Below, piece after piece: positions 8,857 through 18,401 of a stretch of DNA of 36,731 bases. Position numbers and translations under genes: made by a program. The notes beneath the pieces were generated by a model. That model was not told the origin of the DNA, made no database searches, and saw only the letters and a program-made list of their open reading frames with translations. Within the stretch, counting starts at the first letter, position 1. Each line of letters opens with the position of its first letter. The stretch is from Caldifarciminota bacterium. Its GTDB lineage: Bacteria > SDB-A. The DNA lies in NCBI GenBank assembly GCA_016929715.1, contig JAFGIG010000090.1, positions 1-36,731 of the forward strand, written 5' to 3'.

Positions 8857-11262
8857 ATGGATTACGAGAAATTAGGACTTTTTTACATAGGCAGGGAAAT
8901 ATACCAGAATGACCTTGACGCGCTTGGCGATTATGTTCTTTATGATTCAAGGGATTTGCTGACTCATTCTGTCTGCCTTGGCATGACCGGCAGCGGCAAA
9001 ACCGGTTTATGTGTTACACTCCTCGAAGAAGCCGCTATAGACGGTATTCCGGCTGTAGTGATAGATCCAAAAGGAGATATATCCAATCTTCTGCTGACAT
9101 TTCCAGATTTGAAAAAAGAGGATTTCCTCCCGTGGATAGATCCTGACGAGGCGAGAAAAGAAGGTCTCAGTGAGACGGAATACGCCGAAAAACAGGCGAA
9201 TCTGTGGAGAAATGGAATAGCTGAATGGCATCAAGACGCCGGCAGGATAAAACTATTGAAAAATTCAGCGGAATTCCGAATTTACACTCCGGGAAGCAGC
9301 GCTACGGAGCCTGTGTCTATTTTGAAATCTCTGGATGCTCCCTCGAGCTCAATCCTCTCTGACATCGAGAGTCTTTCCGAGAGAGCAAATTCCGTGGTTA
9401 CAAGTTTATTGAATCTTGTCGGCATTGAAGGGGATCCAATAAAAAGCAGAGAACATGTCCTTTTGTCGAACATCTTCGATTTTTACTGGAAAAAAGGTAT
9501 GAATCTTGGTCTTGAGGAATTGATAAGGACAATACAGAAACCTCCAATGAAAAAAATCGGCGTAGCGGATATAAATTCATTTTTGCCTGACAAAGACAGG
9601 TTTTCGTTGTCTATGAGGTTCAACAACATACTGGCTTCTCCTTCTATGTCTCTTTGGACTCAGGGAGCGCCTCTCGACATGGACAGATTTCTTTACAGCA
9701 ATGAAGGAAAACCCAGAATAAGCATTTTCTCCATATCTCACCTCAACGATAATGAAAAAATGTTTTTCGTATCTCTTTTTCTCACAAATCTTCTCGATTG
9801 GACAAGGTCTCAGCCCGGAACATCGAGTTTAAGAGCGATTTTTTACATGGATGAGATCATGGGTTATTTTCCGCCGGTATCCCTTCCTCCGTCAAAACCT
9901 CCGCTTTTGACACTTCTAAAACAAGCGAGAGCCTATGGACTCGGAATTGTCCTCGCTACACAAAATCCGGCTGATTTAGACTATAAAGGGCTTTCAAACA
10001 TCGGGACATGGTTTATTGGAAGACTGCAGACAGCGAGGGATAAAGAAAAACTTCTCGAAGGGCTGGAAGGAGTCCGATCGGAAATCGGACTGCAGAAAAA
10101 AGAAATTTCAAATCAGATTTCAAGTATTGGCAAAAGAGTATTTTTGATGAGAAACGTTCATAACAAAAAAAACTTGCTCTTCAAGACCAGGTGGGCTCTT
10201 TCTTATCTCAGAGGACCTTTGACCAAAGAACAGCTGAAAAGGTTTGCATTTATATCCGAAACCGACAGAGAAAGACAGGAGCAAAAGATACATGAGGAAA
10301 AATATGACTCCGGAGATAACATACAAATTTCACCGAAACCTCTGATCCCTGACAAGATAAAGGAATATTTCATATACAGAGGAGATGATTTCCATAAAGC
10401 CCAAAATATACTATACAAACCGATGATATTGACATCCGGAAAAATATTTTACGAGACAGATGATAAATCAACTCTATTTGAGAAAAAGTATTCTTATATA
10501 GCGCCTTTATCAGATTTATACGGCGCTCCGGATCTGGAAAAAGCCGAAAACTCCGAAGGTATTATAAAATCATTGGAATCGGAACCTCAAGATAAAAATG
10601 CCGGTTTCGAAGAAATACCTTCTGAAGCCTTAAAGGAGAAATACTACGGCGATGCCGAAAAGAATTTTATAGAATGGATTGCAAGAAACGCATTTTTAGA
10701 CATCAGTGTAATTCCCTCTTTGAAACTGAAATCTTTACCCGGTGAAGATGAAAACGGATTCAGGCTGAGAATATCGCAATCTTTCAGAGAGAAAAGAGAT
10801 CTTGAAGTGGAAAAACTGAGAGAAAAATACGCCTTGAAACTTCAGAAGATAGAAGAGAAAGAAAGAAAAACCCTACAGTCATTTGAGAGAAAAAAAGACG
10901 AAGTGACTGATCAGAAATCGCAGTCCGCCATATCTTTCGGCACGACATTCATTGGAGCTTTTTTGGGAGGCAGAAGGATAAGCGCTTCGAACATAGGCAG
11001 AGCGGCGACTTCGGCGAGAAGTGTTTCCAGAGTCAATAAAAAGAGCAGAGAAGCCGCTAGAGCGAGAGAAAATTATGAAAAAGTTTTGGAACAAAAAAAA
11101 TCGCTAAATTCAGAGCTCGATAAAGAAATCAGTGTTCTTCAGAATAAATATGATATTTCAGCAATCAGAGTAGAAAAAGAAAAATTACTGCCTAAAAAGA
11201 AAAATATTATCCCTGATCTTACCTGTCTCGCATGGCTTCCGGTATCAAATCATCCGAGATGA
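8857..11262 (+). CDS. HerA/FtsK-superfamily ATPase with C-terminal coiled coil
   Basis: Walker A GMTGSGKTGL, IDPKGDISNLLL, Walker B IFYMDEIMGYFPP, KQARAYGLGIVLATQNPADLDYKGLSNIGTWFIGRL; C-terminal coiled coil interrupted by GTTFIGAFLGGRRISASNIGRAA; SD GAAGGGG. Confidence 0.8.
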   Translation: MDYEKLGLFYIGREIYQNDLDALGDYVLYDSRDLLTHSVCLGMTGSGKTGLCVTLLEEAAIDGIPAVVIDPKGDISNLLLTFPDLKKEDFLPWIDPDEARKEGLSETEYAEKQANLWRNGIAEWHQDAGRIKLLKNSAEFRIYTPGSSATEPVSILKSLDAPSSSILSDIESLSERANSVVTSLLNLVGIEGDPIKSREHVLLSNIFDFYWKKGMNLGLEELIRTIQKPPMKKIGVADINSFLPDKDRFSLSMRFNNILASPSMSLWTQGAPLDMDRFLYSNEGKPRISIFSISHLNDNEKMFFVSLFLTNLLDWTRSQPGTSSLRAIFYMDEIMGYFPPVSLPPSKPPLLTLLKQARAYGLGIVLATQNPADLDYKGLSNIGTWFIGRLQTARDKEKLLEGLEGVRSEIGLQKKEISNQISSIGKRVFLMRNVHNKKNLLFKTRWALSYLRGPLTKEQLKRFAFISETDRERQEQKIHEEKYDSGDNIQISPKPLIPDKIKEYFIYRGDDFHKAQNILYKPMILTSGKIFYETDDKSTLFEKKYSYIAPLSDLYGAPDLEKAENSEGIIKSLESEPQDKNAGFEEIPSEALKEKYYGDAEKNFIEWIARNAFLDISVIPSLKLKSLPGEDENGFRLRISQSFREKRDLEVEKLREKYALKLQKIEEKERKTLQSFERKKDEVTDQKSQSAISFGTTFIGAFLGGRRISASNIGRAATSARSVSRVNKKSREAARARENYEKVLEQKKSLNSELDKEISVLQNKYDISAIRVEKEKLLPKKKNIIPDLTCLAWLPVSNHPR

Positions 11263-11266
11263 TTGT

Positions 11267-13990
11267 CTATTTGTCTTCTGAATCGAGTATATTCCTGATT
11301 TTTTTTGCAAGAAGGCTGTCGGGGTATGATTTTTGAATGAAATTTTTTTCTGTCAATAAATTTCCTTTCATAACCCTGTGGCCGTTTGGATATCCAGAAC
11401 AGAAAAGAAATTTCATGTGCGGAGGGATTTCTGAAATTCTTTTAACTAATTCTTCTCCATCTATAACAGGCATCACTATGTCGGTGAAAACAATATCAAT
11501 ATTATGACCGGCAGATTCGATTATCTTTAGGGCAGATTCGCCGTTATCGGCTTCTATGACATTGTAGCCGAGGCTTCTCAGTATTTCAGAGGAATGTTTT
11601 CTCAATTCTTTGTTGTCTTCGACTATGAGAATTGTTTCAGAGCCTCCTATCAGGTTTTTTTCCCGATGTTCCGATAATTCAGGCAGTTGATCGCAGGAAA
11701 CTGCTGGCCAGTATATTTTTACGGTTGTTCCCTTGCCTGGTTCGCTGTAAAAATTTATACCTGCCCGATTTTGTTTTACTATACCATAGACGATAGAAAG
11801 ACCGAGTCCGCAGCCTTTGCCTTTTTCTTTTGTCGTGAAAAAAGGTTCGAAAACTCTATGCAAAATATCATCAGTCATTCCCACGCCGGAATCTGTTACT
11901 GAAAAAACGGCATATTCTCCGGGATAAATACCGACATGATATGAAGCGTAGTCGTCATCTATAAAAATATTTTCAGTTTCAATTGAGATAATCTTGGACG
12001 TATTGGGTTTTTGTGTTATCGCGTCTTTGGCGTTTAAGGTTAAATTTATTAGAATCTGTTCTATCTGGATAGGGTCCGCTTTGATTAGCTGTGATTCAGA
12101 AGAAATAATCAGTTCAATTTTTACATCTTCACCGATGAGGTGACTTGCCATCTCTTCAAAATTGACAATCGCTTCGTTAAGATCAATAACAGAGGGAGTA
12201 AACTCCTGTTTGCGGCTGAAAGTCAAAAGACGGTTCGTCAGGTCGGAAGCTTTTTTGCATGATTGTTTTACATAATCTAATTCCTGGTTGAAATCCTCGC
12301 CGGTCTCTTTTTTCATAATGATAATTTCTGCAAGATTGCTGATGACAGAGATAATGTTTCTGAAATCATGAGCCATTTCTCCGGCAAGAATGCCTATTGA
12401 ATCGAGTTTTTGAACCTGAGCGAGTTGCTGATGCAGCTGACGGAATGCGGTGATATCTTCTTTTATTGCGAAAAATCTGATAATTTTTCCCCATGAATTT
12501 TTTACTGGCGTAATTACTGCGGATTCCCAGTAAAAATCACCGTTTTTCTTTTTATTCTTAAACTCGCCTTTCCAAGTTTTGCCCGATTTGATTGTTTTCC
12601 AAAGTGCTTTGTATTCAGCTTCGGTTGTTTCGCCAGATTTCAGAAAATGCGGTTTACTACCGACAACTTCTTCAGAAGAATAACCGGTAACTGCAGTGAA
12701 TTTCGGATTGATGTATTCAATAATACCATCTGCGTCCGTTATCATTATAAGTGAAGAAGACTGTTCAACCGCATGAGACAGCATTAGTATTTTTTCTTCA
12801 TCCTTTTTCTGGATTGTAATGTCTCTCCAGACGGAAATAGCGTATAGGTCTTCGCCTCTATTAAAAGAGCTTGTCAAAATTTCCGCCCAGTATTTAGATT
12901 TGTCTTTTCTGCATTTGGATTCAGAGAAGAGGAAGCGAAAATTTTCAGGGGTTAGGTTTTCATTATCAAAATCAAGTTGAGGGTCGAAAATTCTGACTTC
13001 GGGATTTTTGAATACATTTTTGGAAAGAAGTTCTTCTCTGTTGAAGCCGGTCTGCTTTTCCGCTGAAGCATTTGTATCTATTACAGCGCCGCTTTTTTTT
13101 CCGGATAAAGAGACAAGAAACACTCCGTCGGGTAAGTTTTCAAAAAGTTGTTTGAACTTTTCTTCGGATTCTTTGAGCTTGCGCTGAATTACCTTCAGCC
13201 CTGTTATATCCCAAAATACCACGAGACTTGATTTTTGATTTTCATAAATTACCGGGAACGAAGCTACTTCGACATCAATATCTCTTTTATCGAGAGTCAA
13301 AAACTTCTCTTCAATTGTCTCAGAATGCATGCCCTTTTCCTGAGCGAGTTTTATTCTCTGGGCGACAATTGACTTGTAATCCGGATGGACGAAATCAAAA
13401 ACGGGCATACCCATGACTTCTTTCCGGGATTTCGCGCCGACAAGTTCAATAGCTTTTTTATTTGCGTAGACAATCTTTCCGCCGGTGTGTATGGCTATGG
13501 CGGCGGGATTATTTTCAATTAGATTCAAGTAATGAGTTTCTGATGTGCTATTATCGGTCTTTGTTTTTTTGTGTATGGAAGACCTGCGGACGCGTCTTTT
13601 AGATTTTATGCATTTTTGCATCCTCGATTTCAATTCCGAGATCTTATACGGCGAGATGATAAAATCATCTCCGGGAGATAAAAAATCCGGTAAATCGGAG
13701 ATCTGTCTTTCGCTTTTCAAAATGAAAATCAATCCTGTTTTTTTTAGCCAAATATTTTCTTTGTATTTTTCGTAAGTTGACCTGTTTTTTTTAGAACTTT
13801 CGTATGAAAAGAAAAGGACAATGTCCGGCTTAAGTTCAATCGTTTTTCTTGTCAGAGCCGATCGTTTTTTAGAGACATAAACGGATAATCCGAGTTTATC
13901 GAGAGAATGCTTGAGACGCTTTGCGTCTGCATCTTTGTCCTGAAATATTAGTGCTGAAATACGCTTTTTTGAACCGGTTTCTTTTTTCAT
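11267..13990 (-). CDS. Hybrid sensor histidine kinase: N-terminal receiver-like domain, PAS domains, HisKA/HATPase, C-terminal receiver
   Basis: MAHDFRNIISVISNLAEII H-box, GLGLSIVYGIVKQ, C-terminal ILIVEDNKELRK...DIVFTDIVMPVIDGEE. The track starts at 14155, but the first 55 codons look non-coding; likely start ATG at 13990. Confidence 0.88.
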   Translation of the reverse strand: MKKETGSKKRISALIFQDKDADAKRLKHSLDKLGLSVYVSKKRSALTRKTIELKPDIVLFFSYESSKKNRSTYEKYKENIWLKKTGLIFILKSERQISDLPDFLSPGDDFIISPYKISELKSRMQKCIKSKRRVRRSSIHKKTKTDNSTSETHYLNLIENNPAAIAIHTGGKIVYANKKAIELVGAKSRKEVMGMPVFDFVHPDYKSIVAQRIKLAQEKGMHSETIEEKFLTLDKRDIDVEVASFPVIYENQKSSLVVFWDITGLKVIQRKLKESEEKFKQLFENLPDGVFLVSLSGKKSGAVIDTNASAEKQTGFNREELLSKNVFKNPEVRIFDPQLDFDNENLTPENFRFLFSESKCRKDKSKYWAEILTSSFNRGEDLYAISVWRDITIQKKDEEKILMLSHAVEQSSSLIMITDADGIIEYINPKFTAVTGYSSEEVVGSKPHFLKSGETTEAEYKALWKTIKSGKTWKGEFKNKKKNGDFYWESAVITPVKNSWGKIIRFFAIKEDITAFRQLHQQLAQVQKLDSIGILAGEMAHDFRNIISVISNLAEIIIMKKETGEDFNQELDYVKQSCKKASDLTNRLLTFSRKQEFTPSVIDLNEAIVNFEEMASHLIGEDVKIELIISSESQLIKADPIQIEQILINLTLNAKDAITQKPNTSKIISIETENIFIDDDYASYHVGIYPGEYAVFSVTDSGVGMTDDILHRVFEPFFTTKEKGKGCGLGLSIVYGIVKQNRAGINFYSEPGKGTTVKIYWPAVSCDQLPELSEHREKNLIGGSETILIVEDNKELRKHSSEILRSLGYNVIEADNGESALKIIESAGHNIDIVFTDIVMPVIDGEELVKRISEIPPHMKFLFCSGYPNGHRVMKGNLLTEKNFIQKSYPDSLLAKKIRNILDSEDK

Positions 13991-14126
13991 ATTCACAGAG
14001 TTTATATCACAAAAAAACATAGCGTAAAACAGTAAAATCTTATTGCAGGCATTATTAAAAAATTTATCGAATGAAAATTCATCGAAAGTTTTGGGTCTAA
14101 ATAATACAAAGAGAAGAACTATAGTG

Positions 14127-14155
14127 TTGAAAAAAAAAATCTTTTCTGCTAACAT
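14127..14155 (+). promoter_or_regulatory. Putative sigma70-type promoter for argF
   Basis: TTGAAA (14127-14132), 17-nt spacer, TAACAT (14150-14155); argF follows with SD AAAGGAG. Confidence 0.45.
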
Positions 14156-14208
14156 CTCCGTAAAATTCCCGAATTATTTTTTGGAAAACTTTTTTCAAAG
14201 GAGCTTTT

Positions 14209-15210
14209 ATGCCTTTCAATCTTAGAAACAGGAATTTCTTGAAGTTGTTTGATTTCACGCAGGAAGAGATAAAATTTCTTCTCGATCTCTCATTTTACCT
14301 TAAAAAAGCTAAAATCGCCGGATGCGAACAGCAGAGACTTAAAGGAAAAAAAATTGCTCTGATATTTGAAAAATCTTCGACGAGGACAAGGTGCGCTTTT
14401 GAAAGCGCTGCATTCGATCAGGGCGCTTGCGTGACATATCTTGGCCCCGAAGGTTCTCATCTCGGCAAAAAAGAAAGCGTTAAGGACACTGCTCGAGTCC
14501 TGGGCAGAATGTATGACGGAATAGAATACAGGGGTTTTGGACAGGAGATAGTCGAAACCCTCGCAGAATACGCAGGAGTGCCTGTTTGGAACGGACTTAC
14601 GGACGAATTCCATCCAACGCAGATTCTGGCGGATTTCATGACAATGATTGAGAATTCTCAAAAGCCGTTGAAGGAAATGAAGCTGTGTTTTCTTGGAGAC
14701 ACGGGAAATAATGTTTGTAATTCGCTCATGGTTGGTTCGGCTATAATGGGTGTTAATTTCGCCGCAGCAGGTCCAAAAGACAGGCACCCTGAAGAAAAAC
14801 TCGTGAAAAAATGCCTTGAATTGGCTAAAAAAAGCGGATCGAAAATAACTATTACTGAAGATTCTGCAGAAGGTGTAAAAAACGCAGATTTTCTCTACAC
14901 TGATGTCTGGCTTTCAATGGGAGAATCAGAAGAATTATGGGGAGATAGGATAAAAAAAATGCTTCCGTATCAGGTGAACTCTTCTTTGATGGAAAAGACG
15001 GGAAATAAAGACGTAAGATTTCTCCATTGCCTGCCTTCTTTTCACAACAGAGAGACCTCTCTTGGAGAAAAGATCTACAAACAGTATAATCTTGACGGGC
15101 TTGAAGTTACAGAAGAGGTTTTTGAATCAAGCGCTTCAATTGTTTTTGACGAGGCGGAAAACAGAATGCACACAATAAAAGCCGTTATGGTTGGGACTTT
15201 GGGGGATTGA
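14209..15210 (+). CDS. argF: Ornithine carbamoyltransferase
   Basis: [70 protein letters not shown] are OTCase signatures. Confidence 0.93.
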   Translation: MPFNLRNRNFLKLFDFTQEEIKFLLDLSFYLKKAKIAGCEQQRLKGKKIALIFEKSSTRTRCAFESAAFDQGACVTYLGPEGSHLGKKESVKDTARVLGRMYDGIEYRGFGQEIVETLAEYAGVPVWNGLTDEFHPTQILADFMTMIENSQKPLKEMKLCFLGDTGNNVCNSLMVGSAIMGVNFAAAGPKDRHPEEKLVKKCLELAKKSGSKITITEDSAEGVKNADFLYTDVWLSMGESEELWGDRIKKMLPYQVNSSLMEKTGNKDVRFLHCLPSFHNRETSLGEKIYKQYNLDGLEVTEEVFESSASIVFDEAENRMHTIKAVMVGTLGD

Positions 15211-15235
15211 TTTTAATTTACGACTGCTAAAACAG

Positions 15236-15260
15236 CGGCGTGACGCTTTAGGTCACGCCG
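15236..15260. terminator. Terminator shared by convergent argF and the PQ-loop-like gene
   Basis: Perfect 9-bp stem CGGCGTGAC-GCTTTAG-GTCACGCCG followed by TTTTTCTTTTTT; A-rich on the other side; overlaps the minus-strand stop codon at 15253-15255. Confidence 0.8.
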
Positions 15261-15525
15261 TTTTTCTTTTTTCAAATTTTCTGTTTCTGTAAAAAAGAAT
15301 GATATCTGAAAATACCAAAAGAGAATTGAATGCGTATAAATATATTATTTTATCGGTGTTTCCGGCAATTTTGTAAGCGATTCCGCATATATACCCGGTG
15401 AATATTATCCAAAGAAAAGGAAGGCTTTTACCCGACGTTTTTTTAGAAACATAAGATTTCCAAATTGAAAAAGGCCAAGCCGATCCGAAACAGACGAGCA
15501 TAATCCCTTCGAATATCTGAGCCAT
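15253..15525 (-). CDS. Small PQ-loop/SemiSWEET-like membrane protein
   Basis: About three TM segments; GSAWPFSIWKSYVSKKTSGKSLPFLWIIFTGYICGIAYKI resembles small PQ-loop proteins; abuts the upstream gene. Confidence 0.55.
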   Translation of the reverse strand: MAQIFEGIMLVCFGSAWPFSIWKSYVSKKTSGKSLPFLWIIFTGYICGIAYKIAGNTDKIIYLYAFNSLLVFSDIILFYRNRKFEKRKTA

Positions 15526-16614
15526 TTAAACTGCCGTTTTGTCCGCTTCTTCGGAAAGAACACAGCCAAAAGAATTTATAAGATAATTATCCATTTCGTC
15601 GGCTTTATGAGATATTTCCACTATGTCTTTTTTTATTTTTTCGGAAAAGCTCGAGTTAATGTCGGATAGGTGTATTCTGTAGGATATGTAGACTATGCCT
15701 TTGTCAATTCCAAGATAAAAAGGAATCACCGGGTTGCTGAGGATAAACTTATAGAGTTCAGTGAGGTTTTCCTGAGGCAGTTTGACGAGAGGACATGTGA
15801 CAATGAGGTAATTCGTTCTGTAGACGAAAATCCTCAAAAGAGCGCTGCCTTTGTGAAATTCCCAGAATTCATAGCCGTTTCTGGCGAGAATCGGATCTAT
15901 ACCCATCATTTCGATTGTTTTTTCAACAAACACTGACAACCCGCTCATAGAAGTCATACTGAAAAAAGTTTTTGAATCGAGTTTGGCACCGCAATTTTCG
16001 CAGTATTCGTCCTCGGTTTCGAGCAGGAAACTGCAGGATGGACATCTGACCGAATACTTCGAAGGAAATTTTTGCTCGAATATGGACAGCTCCTTGCTGA
16101 TTATATCTGCAGGAAGCGAAAAACCTATGTTTTCGGCTTCTTTGAATTTGCAGGTGGTGATTCCGATGACTTTTCCCTGAGGTAAAATCATGGGTCCTCC
16201 GCTGTTTCCAGGATTAATTGCGGCGTCAGTTTGAATGTAGCACTGACCGTTTACAAGCTGACCCGTATTTGAAATAATCCCTTCTGTCACTGTGAAAGGA
16301 AAACCGAATGGATATCCTAAAACGAGGACTTTATCCATGTTTTTCAAATTCTCGACGCCTGCAAAATCGATTTCCGGAGCTTGGATTTCACATCCCGGTT
16401 TTAAAAACGCGAGATCAAATCTGGGGGAAATGAGAACTACTTCAGCTTTGAATGGTTTTTTGTCAGTATTTTCTACGCAGACCTCTCTTTCTCCGTTCAC
16501 AACGTGGAAATTTGTTACTATTACGCCGTGTTTTTTTGAATAAAATCCGGAACCGCTGCCTCTTGATGTTTTGATCTTAAATACTAATTTGAAAATTTCG
16601 TTGAGATCTGTCAT
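15526..16614 (-). CDS. Cytosolic S1C (HtrA-like) serine protease fused to a zinc ribbon and a YbjN-like domain
   Basis: Triad motifs TNFHVVNG, RFDLAFLK, NPGNSGGPM; CPSC-x11-CENC zinc ribbon; C-terminal GSALLRIFVYRTNYLIVTCPLVKLPQENLTELYKFIL...ADEMDNYLINSFG resembles YbjN/Tir chaperone fold; no signal peptide or PDZ seen. Confidence 0.8.
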   Translation of the reverse strand: MTDLNEIFKLVFKIKTSRGSGSGFYSKKHGVIVTNFHVVNGEREVCVENTDKKPFKAEVVLISPRFDLAFLKPGCEIQAPEIDFAGVENLKNMDKVLVLGYPFGFPFTVTEGIISNTGQLVNGQCYIQTDAAINPGNSGGPMILPQGKVIGITTCKFKEAENIGFSLPADIISKELSIFEQKFPSKYSVRCPSCSFLLETEDEYCENCGAKLDSKTFFSMTSMSGLSVFVEKTIEMMGIDPILARNGYEFWEFHKGSALLRIFVYRTNYLIVTCPLVKLPQENLTELYKFILSNPVIPFYLGIDKGIVYISYRIHLSDINSSFSEKIKKDIVEISHKADEMDNYLINSFGCVLSEEADKTAV

Positions 16615-16629
16615 GCTTCCCTCCGTGTA

Positions 16630-17736
16630 TTACTGAGTATTCATTACTTTTGACATTGCTTTGAAAAGTTCATCCGCGGCTGTTTTCCAGTCTTTTCCTG
16701 AAGAATTTTTCAAACCTTGATTGAGAGTTTCTTCTATGTTTTTAGGGATCAAGTATCTGTAATATAAATTATATATATCGTAGAGGAGGAATATGACAGC
16801 GCTTAAATAGCCTTTGGCTGCTATATCTTTTTCTGCGTTATAATAATAATTTTCGAGCTGTTTTTTGATGACGGGAATCGAAGCGTGCCTTCTAACTGAT
16901 ATAAGAAATTCTGTTTTGTAGATGGACTCGGAAAATTTTTCGAAAGTGATTGTAGAAAAATCTTTGAAAAATTTGAGTTGGTTTTCGACTTTTTCAGCTG
17001 GAGGAATTTTGGCGTATGAATCGTTCATGGCTTTTTCAATTTCCGTTCTCAGAAAACCCTGGGGGGAAAAAATATAGTCAATTTTCATCATGGAGATCAT
17101 TCCTGATTCAACTCCGATGTCGAACCATCTTTTCTCCCTGAAATATTCTAAACAATCAATGCTTTCTTTTATATGCACTAAGAAACTATCATAAAATGAT
17201 TTAGATTCCTTTTCCCCATACCTGATAAACTTCGGGGTGTAAATCCTCTGGGCTTCGAATTTTTCTATAAAAAGATCGTCATAGTGATCTGCGTTTATGC
17301 ATATTTCATATAAGATGTCATAAAGTTTGTAAGGTTCGCACAGCTGGAGAGGGACTTTGATCCTGAAATAAAGCCTTTCTTCTTCGAGGACAATCTGTGT
17401 CAGAAAAAGGACGGAAAAGTTTATTTCTGCTAATTGCCTGAGCAAGGCGTTGACCTTTTTATCCGGGATGCTGAGAAAAGGTGCGTTAATTTCAAGATCT
17501 TTATCGGTTATTTTCATGTTTATGATTATGGATCCGTGAGGTATATTGAATTCGTCGCATTTCTTATTCCCACATTTTTTTATCACATCAGGATCGAGAT
17601 AATTTAGAAGATTCAGAATTGTATCTCTGTATTGTTTTTTATTGTGAGAATCGAGTGTGATCTGCCATCTGTCAGTGAAATCCGTAAGACCTATCAAACC
17701 GCCGATAGGTTTTTCAAAAATATATGAATTGTTCAT
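16630..17736 (-). CDS. YbjN/Tir-chaperone-like domain protein with uncharacterised C-terminal region
   Basis: GSIIINMKITDKDLEINAPFLSIP...LLRQLAEINFSVLFLTQIVLEEERLYFRIKVPLQLCEPYKLYDILYEICINADHYDDLFIEKF fits a YbjN-like pattern; ATGA overlap with the upstream gene. Confidence 0.6.
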   Translation of the reverse strand: MNNSYIFEKPIGGLIGLTDFTDRWQITLDSHNKKQYRDTILNLLNYLDPDVIKKCGNKKCDEFNIPHGSIIINMKITDKDLEINAPFLSIPDKKVNALLRQLAEINFSVLFLTQIVLEEERLYFRIKVPLQLCEPYKLYDILYEICINADHYDDLFIEKFEAQRIYTPKFIRYGEKESKSFYDSFLVHIKESIDCLEYFREKRWFDIGVESGMISMMKIDYIFSPQGFLRTEIEKAMNDSYAKIPPAEKVENQLKFFKDFSTITFEKFSESIYKTEFLISVRRHASIPVIKKQLENYYYNAEKDIAAKGYLSAVIFLLYDIYNLYYRYLIPKNIEETLNQGLKNSSGKDWKTAADELFKAMSKVMNTQ

Positions 17737-18401
17737 TTTGCCTCCGTTTCGGTTTTATTTTTTGTGACAAAAATATGACTTGCTTCGGTGACTGTAAATA
17801 TTAGAGCCGTTCCATTAGATATCGAAAGGTTGTTTTCATCTGAGATCAATACATTGCTCAATCCTCTGCTGCAGGGTTCAAGGTTGAAATTATCAAGTTC
17901 ATATTTGAAACCTTTGATAGAGAGTCCCTTGAGCGTTTCGCCGAAGGGGAATATGGAAAACAGCTGTTCTCTGCGGGATTTTATCATGCGAAGACTGCAT
18001 GGTCCCGAGACGGCAGTTATTGTCCATTCATTGTCCCGCATCAATATTTTTTTCGGGCTCTTGAGAAGAAGAGTAAGGTTCGAAAACAGATGATCTGGTC
18101 TTTTTCCGAATGCGTTCACAAGCACTATGAGGTCGGGTTTTTTAGTCAGAGCGAAATCAACGGCTAATTCCGAATCACTTTTGTCTTTTTGCTCTGGAGA
18201 AATCATTTTGACGGTTTTGTCAGGGATGTTTTCGTATGAGAGTGAGTCCATGTCGCCGATTAAGAAATGAGGTTCAATTCCGATTTCCTCAAGAGCTCTG
18301 TAGCCCCCGTCGGCAGCGATAATGATGTCTGCGCCGGAAATTTCCTTGAGTAAAATTTCTTTTTTTAACTTGACGCCTGATAGGGATATTACTATTTTCA
18401 C
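17733..18401 (-). CDS. thiN: Thiamine pyrophosphokinase
   Basis: ADGGYRALEEIGIEPHFLIGDMDSL, QKDKSDSELAVDFAL, FGKRPDHLFSNLTLL match TPK motifs; 4-nt overlaps on both sides. Confidence 0.88.
   Translation of the reverse strand: MKIVISLSGVKLKKEILLKEISGADIIIAADGGYRALEEIGIEPHFLIGDMDSLSYENIPDKTVKMISPEQKDKSDSELAVDFALTKKPDLIVLVNAFGKRPDHLFSNLTLLLKSPKKILMRDNEWTITAVSGPCSLRMIKSRREQLFSIFPFGETLKGLSIKGFKYELDNFNLEPCSRGLSNVLISDENNLSISNGTALIFTVTEASHIFVTKNKTETEAK

Noticed and set aside
8857-11262. HerA-type ATPase as part of an anti-phage system
   Set aside because: No adjacent SIR2, DUF4297, nuclease or other defence partner; flanked by LapA and a histidine kinase.
11248-11264. Inverted repeat AATCATC-CGA-GATGATT at the convergent ATPase/kinase 3' ends
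   Set aside because: Short AT-rich stem with a 3-nt loop overlapping the ATPase stop codon and no T-tract; too weak to call a terminator.
15979-16000. TTGGCACCGCAATTTTCGCA as a sigma-54 (-24/-12) promoter
   Set aside because: Lies within the zinc-ribbon coding region and the -12 element does not match TTGC at the required spacing.
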